Positions 1 through 8,705 of a DNA stretch of 47,797 nt are shown in pieces (within the stretch, counting starts at the first letter, position 1; every line of letters starts with the position of its first letter). The position numbers and the translations under genes are program-made. Location of the stretch: assembly GCA_022451065.1 (NCBI GenBank), contig JAKUOU010000016.1, positions 1 to 47,797 on the forward strand. Reading direction: 5' to 3'. Source of the stretch: Pedosphaera sp. (GTDB taxonomy: Bacteria; Verrucomicrobiota; Verrucomicrobiia; Limisphaerales; UBA1096). A model generated the notes under the pieces. The model searched no databases and was not told the DNA's origin. It was given only the letters and a program-made list of their open reading frames with translations.

Positions 1-33
1 CGTTTTCATTGGGGGCGCATGGTTAGGCAACAG

Positions 34-600
34 CTAAGATGTCGGCAGTGGCCCACCGACATTGATGCCGTGCTTTAGACAGTAGGCGGCGTTTTTCACA
101 TACTTCGTCGCCCAGTTTTTCAGGCCTGCGCGCTCCTCGTCTGTGAGCTTGCGAATTACCCTGGCCGGACTGCCTACTGCCATCGAGCCATCAGCGATTT
201 CCTGACCCTGCTTAACCAAAGTATTGGCCCCTACGATGCACTGGCTGCCGACCACCGCACCATCAAGAATTGTCGCTCCCATCCCGACAAGCGTCTCATC
301 ACCGACACGGCAGGCGTGCACCACAGCCGAGTGGCCCACGGTCACATAGTCGCCGATATAACAACCGAAGTCGTCGGCGATGTGCAACACAGCGTTGTCT
401 TGAATATTGGTACCTTCACCGACCACAATCTCATGAATGTCGCCTCGCAGCACTGCATTGTACCAGACGCTCGACTGCTTCCCGAGTGTCACCGCGCCAA
501 ACACAACCGCTGATTTGGCGATGTACACCCCCTCGCCGATTGTCGGTTCCTGTTTGAGATATTTTTCGAGTCGTTGATTGATTGAAAGATCAGATTCCAT
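34..600 (-). CDS. Gamma-carbonic-anhydrase-like left-handed beta-helix protein
   Basis: 188 aa, ATG start. The body (residues about 20-165) is made of hexapeptide repeats of the left-handed beta-helix type, in the gamma-carbonic anhydrase/YrdA/PaaY family. Three histidines lie where the family binds its trimer-interface metal: one in NAVLHI and two in VGHSAVVHAC. The short acidic N-terminus and the C-terminal helix (LTDEERAGLKNWATKY) are also typical. Members bind zinc or iron, and some hydrate CO2, but many have no proven activity, so the reaction here is open. It lies 36 bases after the radical SAM gene on the same strand and is probably the last gene of that operon. Family call is firm; activity is not. 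Confidence 0.85.
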   Translation of the reverse strand: MESDLSINQRLEKYLKQEPTIGEGVYIAKSAVVFGAVTLGKQSSVWYNAVLRGDIHEIVVGEGTNIQDNAVLHIADDFGCYIGDYVTVGHSAVVHACRVGDETLVGMGATILDGAVVGSQCIVGANTLVKQGQEIADGSMAVGSPARVIRKLTDEERAGLKNWATKYVKNAAYCLKHGINVGGPLPTS

Positions 601-636
601 GGCCCGCCCGTAAGCTAAGCTGCATACTCATAGGGG

Positions 637-1605
637 TCAACGGCAGCTTGAGCAGGTGATCCTGGCGGGGATTTGCTGGGTGTCGTTCTGTTTGGTCAAA
701 CGGTCGCGGCGTTGGGGGAAGCAGGCCGTGCAGCTTGAGAAGCGTTCCAGATCCCAGAGGTCAGCGAAGACGCGTCCGCGCGCCTGGCCAACACCGTAGT
801 CCATCGTATCCTCCAGTTGGACAAGCGTGGGCTCGATAAATTGCCCGACTGCGGCCAGGCGATCCATCGCGCCGTTGCCGGTGCGGGTGGGGATCAGCGC
901 GGTGACCGTCGCGCCGCAGTCCTGCGAAAAATCAATGGAACGCCTGGCCCACTCGACGGATTCGTCTACCGGGATGAATGGCGGTTGCAGTAGCACGAAG
1001 GTGCGCAAGGCTATTTCATGCCGGGTGATGAAGTCTGCGGCATCACGGAACTGCTCGAGAGACACACGCTTGTTGAGTTTTACCAGCGCCTCGGGATGGA
1101 CAGTCTCTAGGCCAAGTGCGATTTCAAGCTGGCCGTTTAGACGGTCGCGAAAGCGTAGGCAACGATCCCCGATCAGGGCCGGGTGGCTCTCCACGATGAC
1201 ACGGCTGAACTTCGTCAAGCGCGTTGAAATTACGGCCTCTTCATCCTCGGGGATGGCTTGGGCATCAAAGAAACTACCGGCATTATAAAGTTTGATTTGC
1301 TGGAGCTTGGTCAGGTCGCTGCATTCGCGTTCCGTTTGGCCAAGCGCGAAATCGATTTGCTCGGAGATCGCGCCTGCGGAGACGGTTTCATCGAGAGTAT
1401 TCTGCCAGAGATCGCACATCAGGCAGCGCCACGGACATTCCTTGTTGGTAAGAAAAATAGTCAGGCCATCGACAAGGCTGCCGTCGGCAGCGCGCTCCTT
1501 TTCCAGCAGCCAAGCGTAGGGGCGGTGTGGGTCAAGAGGATTTTTTGGGCCGCGCTGCCCGATGATCCAGCGGCTGCGTGCTGCGTGCGTTTCCGGATAA
1601 TCCAC
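637..1605 (-). CDS. Radical SAM protein, RaSEA-like (TIGR01210-like)
   Basis: About 322 aa from a GTG at 1605. The iron-sulfur motif is C-P-W-R-C-L-M-C (Cx3Cx2C), after a hydrophobic strand (GLTIFLTNKE). A second cysteine group near the C-terminus (CTAC...CSSC) could bind another cluster or zinc. The layout resembles the archaeosine radical SAM protein RaSEA and the wider TIGR01210 group, which act with an amidotransferase or ligase partner. The open frame continues upstream to 1815, but that part overlaps the preceding synthetase gene and is low-complexity, so I reject it. The GTG falls 20 bases after the upstream stop; a non-standard start nearer 1632 is also possible. Probably coupled to the asparagine-synthetase-like gene. 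Substrate unknown. Confidence 0.8.
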   Translation of the reverse strand: MDYPETHAARSRWIIGQRGPKNPLDPHRPYAWLLEKERAADGSLVDGLTIFLTNKECPWRCLMCDLWQNTLDETVSAGAISEQIDFALGQTERECSDLTKLQQIKLYNAGSFFDAQAIPEDEEAVISTRLTKFSRVIVESHPALIGDRCLRFRDRLNGQLEIALGLETVHPEALVKLNKRVSLEQFRDAADFITRHEIALRTFVLLQPPFIPVDESVEWARRSIDFSQDCGATVTALIPTRTGNGAMDRLAAVGQFIEPTLVQLEDTMDYGVGQARGRVFADLWDLERFSSCTACFPQRRDRLTKQNDTQQIPARITCSSCR

Positions 1606-1624
1606 GCCGGACTCTGCGAGGGCG

Positions 1625-2944
1625 TCAGGAATAAAGCTCGAGGAATTTTTTGCGAAGTTGCCCCTCGCGCGCCGGGATGTTTTCGCGGAGCGAACTGACC
1701 GAGGTTGCACCGTGCTGGAATCGGCGTTTTCCAAAAACCGGCATGTCGAAACCGAGCGCCGATCTGACGCCCCGAGCGACGATGTCGCCCTTGAGTGCGT
1801 ACAGCTTGTCGACATCGTAGCCGGTCAACTCGACGAACGGGATGCCTTCGGCCACCTCGACAACATCCGGCCTGGTGAACGGGCTGAAGCCCTTGAAGCC
1901 GAAGTGATGACCAGGTGCGTAAGTCCTTGCATACGAACGGCTCAAACCACCGGAGTAGGTGAGCGAATGCTTGATCGTGCCGACGCCCCAGCCTTCCTGA
2001 TACAGCATCTGGTTGTTGACGACACTGCGGATCGTCAGCTCCGGATTTTCCTCAATAGGATAGTCCTTCAGGTTTTCATCGCCGCCATCGCCGTCGATAA
2101 GGTATTTCCAGTCAGGATATTTTTTGCGGATGCCCCGGCAAAGCCCGACGGCCATAGAGGCGGACTCGATGTCGAGGATCTTGTAATCCTCGACGATCTG
2201 AATGGTCTCGGCGACATCGATGTCCTCGAGGCAGGATTCGATCGGCTCGAGAAACATTCCCATGTCCAGCTTACCGAGGAAATCCTTGCATTGTTGAAGG
2301 TCAGGGCCATCGCCGAAGCTCAACGTGAACGCCTTAAGTCGGCCGAGGTCGAAGCCCAGTTCGCGCATCACCGCGTAAGTGGAGAGAAAGACTGCACCAC
2401 TGTCGATGCCACCGGAGAAGCAGCAGCCGATCGGTTCCGTTTCAGGGATGCGCTCGAGCCATTTTCGGACTTCGTTTTTCAGCGCGGCTATGTAGTCATG
2501 GCCGATCGGGTCGAGATCGGTTGAGTAGTGGTTGCGGCGCGGGTTGAAGAACCGCTCGTACGTCGGGTCAGGATCCGGGCAGCCGACGAGCTGGATCGTG
2601 ACGAGATAATGTGCCGGAACCATTCGTGTGTAATAGGGATGAAACTGATCCCCAAAACCCTGTTCCTCGAGCCATTGCCGGATGGCATCAATGCGGTGTG
2701 CAACGATGAGTGCTGGCCCCTCAATTTGCTTGGCTAAAAAGTAGCGCAGCGGACGGTCGAGCGAGCGGGCCAGCTTAACTGACTTGCCGTCCTTGGCCAC
2801 CAATGCGAAAGAACCGTCAAAGTCGCGGATGGTTTGCGGTGAGCCGGTGAGCATACGCCGGCGTGCCTCGTCTGGGGAGAGGTTGAGCAGCTCGGTTTGG
2901 TTGGGATCGGTCAGGTCAACGACTCGTTCAATGTACTCGTGCAT
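1625..2944 (-). CDS. Asparagine-synthetase-like ATP-dependent enzyme without the glutaminase cysteine
   Basis: 439 aa, ATG start. The C-terminal half has the ATP pyrophosphatase loop SGGIDSG and a DGDGGDE motif, as in asparagine synthetase B and beta-lactam synthetases. The N-terminal 150 residues resemble the class II glutaminase fold (FDGSFALV, then a LDRPLRYF strand), but the protein starts MHEY and has no Cys at position 2. Glutamine hydrolysis is therefore unlikely; it may use ammonia or an internal amine, as beta-lactam synthetase does. A promoter-like sequence (TTGACG, 17 bases, GACAAT) lies upstream at 2996-3024. The radical SAM gene follows directly, which suggests a two-enzyme modification step. 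Product unknown. Confidence 0.8.
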   Translation of the reverse strand: MHEYIERVVDLTDPNQTELLNLSPDEARRRMLTGSPQTIRDFDGSFALVAKDGKSVKLARSLDRPLRYFLAKQIEGPALIVAHRIDAIRQWLEEQGFGDQFHPYYTRMVPAHYLVTIQLVGCPDPDPTYERFFNPRRNHYSTDLDPIGHDYIAALKNEVRKWLERIPETEPIGCCFSGGIDSGAVFLSTYAVMRELGFDLGRLKAFTLSFGDGPDLQQCKDFLGKLDMGMFLEPIESCLEDIDVAETIQIVEDYKILDIESASMAVGLCRGIRKKYPDWKYLIDGDGGDENLKDYPIEENPELTIRSVVNNQMLYQEGWGVGTIKHSLTYSGGLSRSYARTYAPGHHFGFKGFSPFTRPDVVEVAEGIPFVELTGYDVDKLYALKGDIVARGVRSALGFDMPVFGKRRFQHGATSVSSLRENIPAREGQLRKKFLELYS

Positions 2945-2995
2945 GTCAGAAGAATTAAATTCGTACCATCAAATAAATTGCGTAAAACCGCCCCA

Positions 2996-3024
2996 ATTGT
3001 CTGCACTTCGACCTTAAACGTCAA
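2996..3024 (-). promoter_or_regulatory. Possible sigma-70-type promoter for the synthetase/radical SAM operon
   Basis: Read on the minus strand: TTGACG (3019-3024), a 17-base spacer and GACAAT (2996-3001). The -35 matches consensus at five of six positions and the -10 at four. It lies about 50 bases upstream of the ATG at 2944 in a 102-base intergenic gap. Predicted by eye only. Confidence 0.4.
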
Positions 3025-3046
3025 CCTAACGAACAAAATTATACTA

Positions 3047-5974
3047 TCACCTCAATGATACCAAATAGGCCAGGAGATCGGCGGCTTCCTGTGGGGCGAG
3101 ATTTTGTAAGAGGCCGGCCGGCATGGCAGAGACCGGGAGGTCGGTGAAGCGCAGTACACTTTGAGTGGGCATCGTCAATTCCTCGCCGGACAGTAGTCGG
3201 AAACGGGTATTCTCCTTTGCCCGCTCAAGCAGGAAACCAGTTTGGATCTCGCCGGATTTCATCTCCAACGAATAGAGGCGGTAGCCTTCGGTGATCGTCT
3301 TTGCCGGTTCAAGCAAGCTTTCAAGCAGTTGTTCGCGGTTTAGTCGGCTGCCGACTTGGCTCAAATCAGGGCCGATATTTTTGCCACTACCTTGCACTCG
3401 GTGGCAAGAGATGCAGAGAGTGCGGCCGGTTTGCAGGAAAAGATTCCTTCCTTTCACCGTGCTGCCGGCCAGGGTGAGTAACATGGTTGTGTTCGGCTTC
3501 GGGCCTAGTTTCTTTATTTGTTCGCTGTCTGGTAGGAATTGCTCAAACAACTCGCGCACTCGGAAGTCGTCATGCCCGGCGGCAACTCGCGAAATCGTGT
3601 CGCGTTTTCGGACGACCGCCAGATCAAGAGGATTGTTGCCCAACACCGACTGCTGAAGCATTAATGCACCGCTTGGCTTGGCCAACAACTTGGCCAAGTA
3701 ACCTTTTTTCTCATCGCCTTTTGCCAAGCCGAACGAGTGAATCTGTTTCTGCTGTGTGCTTACTTGGCCGAGCCGCTCAGGGGACCGGCCGGTTTCGTCA
3801 AGTGGCATGTTGGCGATCCAGTCATGGATCAACTTCAGTCCAGCGGTATCGATGCGGCGCGAGCCTAAATGTGGCATTCTGCCGTTGCCCTGCTTGGCCA
3901 TTCGGTAAAGCAAAACCGACCTGTACGGATCGCCCGGGGCAACCACACGTGCATTTTCAAGATCAAAGTCGCCTTGGGCAGGAGGCAGACCAAGTAACTT
4001 TGTTCGCTTGAGCGGCAGATGATAGGAAAGGTCAAATACCGTCGCTCCACCACCTCCTTGATGGTGGCAGTGAGCGCAATTGGCATGTAGGTAAGAGCGG
4101 GCACGCTTGGTCAGCGATTCATCAATATCGTCAACACTGGTCAGGTTGGGCCGTTGGGGAGGAGGAAGACTGGCCACAATGCTGAGTTGCTTAAGTTGAT
4201 CGGCAGTTTCTTCGCCGAGTTGCTCCGGTGTGAAGCCGATGACCGTACCGAAGCGCTGGCCATGGCAGAGTTGGCACTCTGCGCGGCTGGCAAAGTGCCA
4301 GCTCAAATTCCGGCGGCCACCTGGAACAAGCGTGTCAGGAATCAGTAGGTCGATGTCGCTACCTTTGCCATCCGACAACTCAGCGTCGGTACCTTCCTTG
4401 TTCCAAATAAAACTGTACGCCTGCCAAAAACCATCAACGAGCTGCAACACCTGTGTCTCTAGTCTTCGCGGCTTAGGCTGACTGCTTTCAGGAGAATCGA
4501 ACACATCCATCGTGATCGTCTTTGCCAAAACGGTTTTATTGGGGAATCTCAACGAACCTTCAAAATTTCCCAGTCGAGAGTCATTGCTTGGGTGCAGATC
4601 GATGATTCCGTCACCAGGTACTGCAATGACTCGCGAATAACGGGCGCCGTCCTGCCACGGTTCGGCATTGATTGTATAAGGCATCACGCCGGCTGCGGGA
4701 GTGAGACTGGTCAGGTTGGAGTACAAACCGGTCCCACTGAGTTGGGTTGGGAATGGAATGGCTGGAGTGTTCGCTGGATTTGGCACCAGCTTATTGAGCG
4801 TGCCCAAGTGGTCGACCACGATTAATTCCTCATCGGGACCAATGCCAAAACAAATGATTTGGTGCGGGGTATTGGCCAGTTCGAGGTGTTCGGTGACCTC
4901 TTTGCCGTCGTAGCGCAGCCCCCAGATTCGGCCAGTGGTGTAATCCCCGTAAATATAAGTGCCCTTGAGACCGGACAGCCGGGAACCGTGGTAAACATGG
5001 CCACCAGTCATCGATCGGGCTTCCGAGTGGGAGTGCTGCACAACGGGCGAGGTGATGGGGCTTGGCCCGGAATTATCATCAGGGTGGATCGGCTGGCTCC
5101 CCTCCATAATGCTCCAGCCGTAGTTGCCTCCGCGCTCTACCTTGAATACCAGTTCCCACAGATCCCAACCGACATCGCCCACCCAAAGGTTGCCAGTTGC
5201 TTTGTCGAAGCTCATGCGCCACGGGTTGCGAAACCCATACGCCCAAACTTCCGGTCGTGCTCCTTCGACCCCGACAAACGGATTATCTTTAGGGACATGG
5301 TAAGCTAGCCCGGGATCGCGGTGGTCGGTGTCGATGCGCAGAATGGACGCTAAAAGGTCACTGATATCTTGGCCGGTTTTAAGCCCGTCAGGCGGGTACG
5401 GGGCCTCGGCATCGCCGGTGGAAATATAGAGCATCCCATCCTTGCCAAAGTTCAGCGAACCACCATTGTGTCCGCCAGACAACCAGGTGATCAACACCTC
5501 GCGGGAGCCCGGATCGAAACGGGGAGGGCCATCCTCTTTTGGGATCCGGTACCGAGCCACATGAGTTCCATCCTTGGTTTTCCTTCCCAAAACATAACAC
5601 AAAAAGACCTCACCTGTTTCGGCAAAATCGGGATGAAACTCTAGCCCATATGCCCGTGATGCCTCTGGAACATTAGCACGAAGGTCATAAACCAAATCTG
5701 CCTTTTCAACCAATTCGTCGGGAGGGAAAGAATAAACCAACCCCTCAAGTTCAAGTACGAAAAATCGGTTGAGCACTTCGTTGTAACGGATCTCAACCGG
5801 CTGCCGAAACTTGAGGTTTGGGAATGCCCTAGCCGTCACCAGTTGTGGAGCAGGAATCGGCGATGAAGCCATTCGAGACCCATCCCAGGGTACACGCTTT
5901 GACGCCTGACATTTCGCTAAAGGCGAAAAAAGTAGACAAATAATCAGCAGGCATGGATTGCAAAGAAAACGCAT
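3047..5974 (-). CDS. Secreted PQQ-type sugar dehydrogenase fused to c-type cytochrome domains
   Basis: 975 aa from the ATG at 5974, which places a clean Sec signal peptide first (MRFLCNPCLLIICLLFSPLA). A longer frame to 6031 adds a charged stretch before the signal and is unlikely. Residues about 50-400 form a glucose/sorbosone dehydrogenase propeller (GLEFHPDF, GGHNGGSLNFG, YGFRNPWRMSFD, GGNYGWSIMEG). The C-terminal half carries three heme c attachment motifs, CQLCH, CAHCH and CISCH; the last belongs to the Planctomycete/Verrucomicrobia-type heme domain (GKNIGPDLSQVG). Probably oxidises a sugar or polyol in the periplasm and passes electrons to its own hemes. Substrate unknown. Confidence 0.88.
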   Translation of the reverse strand: MRFLCNPCLLIICLLFSPLAKCQASKRVPWDGSRMASSPIPAPQLVTARAFPNLKFRQPVEIRYNEVLNRFFVLELEGLVYSFPPDELVEKADLVYDLRANVPEASRAYGLEFHPDFAETGEVFLCYVLGRKTKDGTHVARYRIPKEDGPPRFDPGSREVLITWLSGGHNGGSLNFGKDGMLYISTGDAEAPYPPDGLKTGQDISDLLASILRIDTDHRDPGLAYHVPKDNPFVGVEGARPEVWAYGFRNPWRMSFDKATGNLWVGDVGWDLWELVFKVERGGNYGWSIMEGSQPIHPDDNSGPSPITSPVVQHSHSEARSMTGGHVYHGSRLSGLKGTYIYGDYTTGRIWGLRYDGKEVTEHLELANTPHQIICFGIGPDEELIVVDHLGTLNKLVPNPANTPAIPFPTQLSGTGLYSNLTSLTPAAGVMPYTINAEPWQDGARYSRVIAVPGDGIIDLHPSNDSRLGNFEGSLRFPNKTVLAKTITMDVFDSPESSQPKPRRLETQVLQLVDGFWQAYSFIWNKEGTDAELSDGKGSDIDLLIPDTLVPGGRRNLSWHFASRAECQLCHGQRFGTVIGFTPEQLGEETADQLKQLSIVASLPPPQRPNLTSVDDIDESLTKRARSYLHANCAHCHHQGGGGATVFDLSYHLPLKRTKLLGLPPAQGDFDLENARVVAPGDPYRSVLLYRMAKQGNGRMPHLGSRRIDTAGLKLIHDWIANMPLDETGRSPERLGQVSTQQKQIHSFGLAKGDEKKGYLAKLLAKPSGALMLQQSVLGNNPLDLAVVRKRDTISRVAAGHDDFRVRELFEQFLPDSEQIKKLGPKPNTTMLLTLAGSTVKGRNLFLQTGRTLCISCHRVQGSGKNIGPDLSQVGSRLNREQLLESLLEPAKTITEGYRLYSLEMKSGEIQTGFLLERAKENTRFRLLSGEELTMPTQSVLRFTDLPVSAMPAGLLQNLAPQEAADLLAYLVSLR

Positions 5975-6073
5975 ATGAAGGCGGGAAAGTCTGGCCAATG
6001 AGTGGCGATTGGCCAAGTCAGAAACTAACAATCCGGCTTGGGATGTGTCGTGAGATGAAGACTCTATTTTGCC

Positions 6074-7432
6074 CTAGTGGGAGTGGGCGTGGCCGTGCTC
6101 GTGGGAATGGCCGTGTTCCTCCTCCGGCTTGGGGTCGATCTCGGTCACCTTGGCTTTTTCCTCAAGCAAATCGATGACCTTGGCGTTCAAGATTTCCTCC
6201 TGAACCTGGTAAATGGTACCGTTTTCCTTGAGTTGCTGGGCCAGTTTCTGCGGCTTGACCTTCTGCTGTGTCGCCATGGCGGCGACTTGCCGGCTAAGTT
6301 CCTGATCAGTGACCTTGATGCCTTCCTTTTCGGCTATTTTAGATAGGATGTAGTTGGCTTTAACGCGCACCTCGGCGTCGGCCTTGGCGTTGGCGTAAAT
6401 CCGGTCCTTGTTTTCATCGATGACCTCCTTGCCAACGCCGCGCTGGTGGTTTTGTTGAACGATGTTATGCACGCCAAGCCGGGTGGCCTCGTTGACGATC
6501 GTCTCGGGCAGGTCGCAGTTCACGGCGTCGAGCAGTTTATCCACGCACTGGTTGCGGACCGATTTTTTTAGTGAATACTCGAGCTCGTTTTTGAGGTCGT
6601 TCTCCACGCCCTCTCGGAGTTTGTCCATGCTCTCGGCGCCGAAACCTTTGGCGAATTTGTCGTCAAGTTCGGGCAGGGATTTTTCCTTCACCTGCACAAT
6701 CTCGATCTCGTACCTGGCCTCTTTGCCGACGAGTTCCTCGTAGATGAAATCGTTGGGGATGGTGACGGTAACTGTTTTTTTGTCATCCTTGCCGGAACCA
6801 ATGAGGGCCTCGACAATGCCCGGGATCAGCGGGTTATGTTTGGCATTCAGCCAGTAGTTTTTTTGCTCAGTGAGCCCGCGGGCAACCTTGACGAGGTCGG
6901 TGATCGGCTTGTCATCAATGGTGCCGGTGAAGTTGACCACGATGAAATCATCCTCGCCGGCGGGGCGATCCACATCGGTGTAGCTGACCCGCTGCTCACG
7001 CAGGGTGTCCAGCGCCTTGTCGATGTCTGCACCGGTGACGGTGCGACGTTCCTTATCAACTTCAAGGCCGTTGTACTCCGGTAGCTCGAAGGCGGGGGTG
7101 ACCTCGAGCGTGGCGAGGTACTGGAACGGTTTGCCGTGGCCGAACTGCAGCTCCTCGACTTCCGGCATGATCACCGGCCGGAGCCCATTTTCCTTGAGGG
7201 CTTTGGAATAGCTGTCGGACATGAGGGTACGCTTGGCCTCCTCGCCTATTTTGTCGCCGTAGGAGCGCATGACGTTGGCCAGGGGCGCCTTTCCGGGCCG
7301 GAAACCGGGCAGGTGGGCATGCCGCCGGAAGTCCTTTGCCACGCTGTCAAACTTGGCGTTTACCGTCTCGGCATCGATCTCAATGCGGAGTTGTTTCTTG
7401 CACGGGGACAGGTCTGTAATGGTTACTTCCAC
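6074..7432 (-). CDS. tig: Trigger factor with a histidine-rich C-terminal tail
   Basis: 452 aa, GTG start. The ribosome-binding domain is at residues 1-110 with the signature GFRPGKAP. An FKBP-type prolyl isomerase domain is at about 155-245 and the chaperone arms at about 260-430. Trigger factor binds the ribosome near the tunnel exit and shelters new chains. After the usual acidic end, the protein finishes with alternating histidines (HGHSHEHGHAHSH), a likely nickel or zinc site like those in SlyD; this is uncommon in trigger factors. clpP and clpX, frequent neighbours, are absent here. It is divergent from the gene at 7583. Confidence 0.95.
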   Translation of the reverse strand: MEVTITDLSPCKKQLRIEIDAETVNAKFDSVAKDFRRHAHLPGFRPGKAPLANVMRSYGDKIGEEAKRTLMSDSYSKALKENGLRPVIMPEVEELQFGHGKPFQYLATLEVTPAFELPEYNGLEVDKERRTVTGADIDKALDTLREQRVSYTDVDRPAGEDDFIVVNFTGTIDDKPITDLVKVARGLTEQKNYWLNAKHNPLIPGIVEALIGSGKDDKKTVTVTIPNDFIYEELVGKEARYEIEIVQVKEKSLPELDDKFAKGFGAESMDKLREGVENDLKNELEYSLKKSVRNQCVDKLLDAVNCDLPETIVNEATRLGVHNIVQQNHQRGVGKEVIDENKDRIYANAKADAEVRVKANYILSKIAEKEGIKVTDQELSRQVAAMATQQKVKPQKLAQQLKENGTIYQVQEEILNAKVIDLLEEKAKVTEIDPKPEEEHGHSHEHGHAHSH

Positions 7433-7533
7433 GGGAGTCTTTCGTTAAAACTGGGGATTCGGGCCACCGGAAATCGGCTTGGCCAGAGCGGCGTAAGTGT
7501 AGGTTTGCCCCTGGGTCGCGTCAAGCCTGTCGC

Positions 7534-7541
7534 TTGGCCAA
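7534..7541. repeat. TTGGCCAA palindromic repeat, intergenic example
   Basis: One of 23 TTGGCCAA sites in the window, here within the longer palindrome CGCTTGGCCAAGCG (7531-7544) between the divergent tig and TIM-barrel genes. The others start at 1336, 3678, 3690, 6009, 9081, 9175, 11520, 12450, 17110, 19027, 19048, 19504, 20869, 23483, 31430, 38455, 40425, 40510, 42984, 43391, 46168 and 47241. Most lie inside genes, where they often encode Leu-Ala-Lys, Trp-Pro-Ser or Gly-Gln. Confidence 0.85.
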
Positions 7542-7582
7542 GCGCTCGACATTGAACGGGTGCATCGCAATACTCGCTGCCC

Positions 7583-8530
7583 ATGAGAAACCCATCATCC
7601 GCTCTCTCCCGTCGGAGTTTTATCGGGACCACCGCAGCGCTTGGCACCATGGCGGCCACTACCGGCGTCCCGCGCTTGGCCGGGGCGGCCGCGCCGTCGG
7701 CCAAGCGCATCAAGCTCGGCATCTCGTCCTATTCCTACTGGCACTTCCGAGATCCAAAGGTGTCTATCGAGGCGGTGATCGACAAGACAGCCCGGCTCGG
7801 TGTCGAGGGGGTGGATATCCTCCACCGGCAGATGGACTCGGAGGACAACGGTTATCTGCAGAAACTCAAGCGACACGCATTTACCAACGGTGTCGATTTG
7901 ATCTGCCTGTCGATCCACCAGGATTTCGTTGATCCCGACCCCGCCGTGCGCAACAAACACATCGAGCACACGAAGAAATGCATCGACCTGGCCTACCGCA
8001 TGGGAATCCCGTGCATCCGGCTCAACTCCGGCCGCTGGGGCACGGTGAAATCGTTCAACGAGCTGATGGAGCTGCGTGGTAAGGAGCCGCTACTGCCTGG
8101 CTACACGCTGGACGACGGCTTCAAGTGGTGCATCGACTCCATCGAAAAATGCCTGCCAAAGGCGGCCGAGTGTGGCGTGATGTTGGCGCTGGAAAACCAC
8201 TGGGGACTCACCCGCACGCCGGAGGGGCTGCTACGTATCGTCAACGCCATCGACTCGCCGTGGCTGGGCCTGCTGATGGACACCGGCAATTTCCTAGAGG
8301 ATCCTTATACCAAGCTGGAAAAGGTCGCGCCCAAGGCGGATTTCGTCCAAGCCAAGACCTACTACGGAGGCGGCGAGTGGTACACGCTGGATCTGGATTA
8401 CGAGCGCGTGGCCCGGATCCTGCGCAGCGTAAACTACACCGGCTACGTGTCGCTGGAGTTCGAGGGAAAAGCACCGGCAGATGAAGGTGTGGCCAAAAGC
8501 ATTGAGCTATTCCGGCGGGTGTTTAGTTGA
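7583..8530 (+). CDS. Tat-exported sugar phosphate isomerase/epimerase-like TIM-barrel protein
   Basis: 315 aa, ATG start. The N-terminus is a twin-arginine signal (LSRRSFIGT followed by an Ala/Gly-rich hydrophobic stretch). The rest is an AP-endonuclease-2/xylose-isomerase-like TIM barrel: KLGISSYSYW at the start, GVEGVDIL, MLALENHWG and LLMDTGNF in the middle, and GYVSLEFEGK near the end, with the Glu, His and Asp residues that usually bind a divalent metal. Such exported epimerase-like proteins are numerous in PVC bacteria and are usually unassigned; some act on keto-sugars made by dehydrogenases. Here it precedes two propeller proteins on the same strand, which suits a role in sugar oxidation. 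Substrate unknown. Confidence 0.87.
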   Translation: MRNPSSALSRRSFIGTTAALGTMAATTGVPRLAGAAAPSAKRIKLGISSYSYWHFRDPKVSIEAVIDKTARLGVEGVDILHRQMDSEDNGYLQKLKRHAFTNGVDLICLSIHQDFVDPDPAVRNKHIEHTKKCIDLAYRMGIPCIRLNSGRWGTVKSFNELMELRGKEPLLPGYTLDDGFKWCIDSIEKCLPKAAECGVMLALENHWGLTRTPEGLLRIVNAIDSPWLGLLMDTGNFLEDPYTKLEKVAPKADFVQAKTYYGGGEWYTLDLDYERVARILRSVNYTGYVSLEFEGKAPADEGVAKSIELFRRVFS

Positions 8531-8626
8531 GTCAGCCATAGAACTATGGAAATGTTTTCTCGGTTTACTCAAGGGCTATTGGCTGGTAACACTCCGGCCC
8601 CGTTTGAATATCTCAATGGATTAAGC

Positions 8627-8649
8627 GTCTGTCTTGCTGCAAGGCGGAC
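8627..8649 (+). other. Strong hairpin between the TIM-barrel and SGNH/propeller genes
   Basis: A 10-pair stem (two G-T wobbles) with a 3-base loop, formed by GTCTGTCTTG and its near complement CAAGGCGGAC. It lies in the 175-base gap between genes at 7583 and 8706. No T-run follows, so it is not a classical terminator; it could be a transcript-end or leader structure. The rest of the gap shows nothing else I can support. Confidence 0.4.
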
Positions 8650-8705
8650 GGGACCATAACTAAATATTTCTGGCGGTTTTAAACCAAAATTACACTTTTG
8701 AAATA

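Noticed and set aside
1606-1815. N-terminal extension of the radical SAM frame
   Set aside because: Ser/Arg-rich, overlaps the end of the synthetase gene in another frame, and adds nothing known from the family.
8531-8705. A rho-independent terminator from the CCATAG/CTATGG repeat after the TIM-barrel gene
   Set aside because: The stem is six pairs with a two-base loop and no T-run; too weak to claim.
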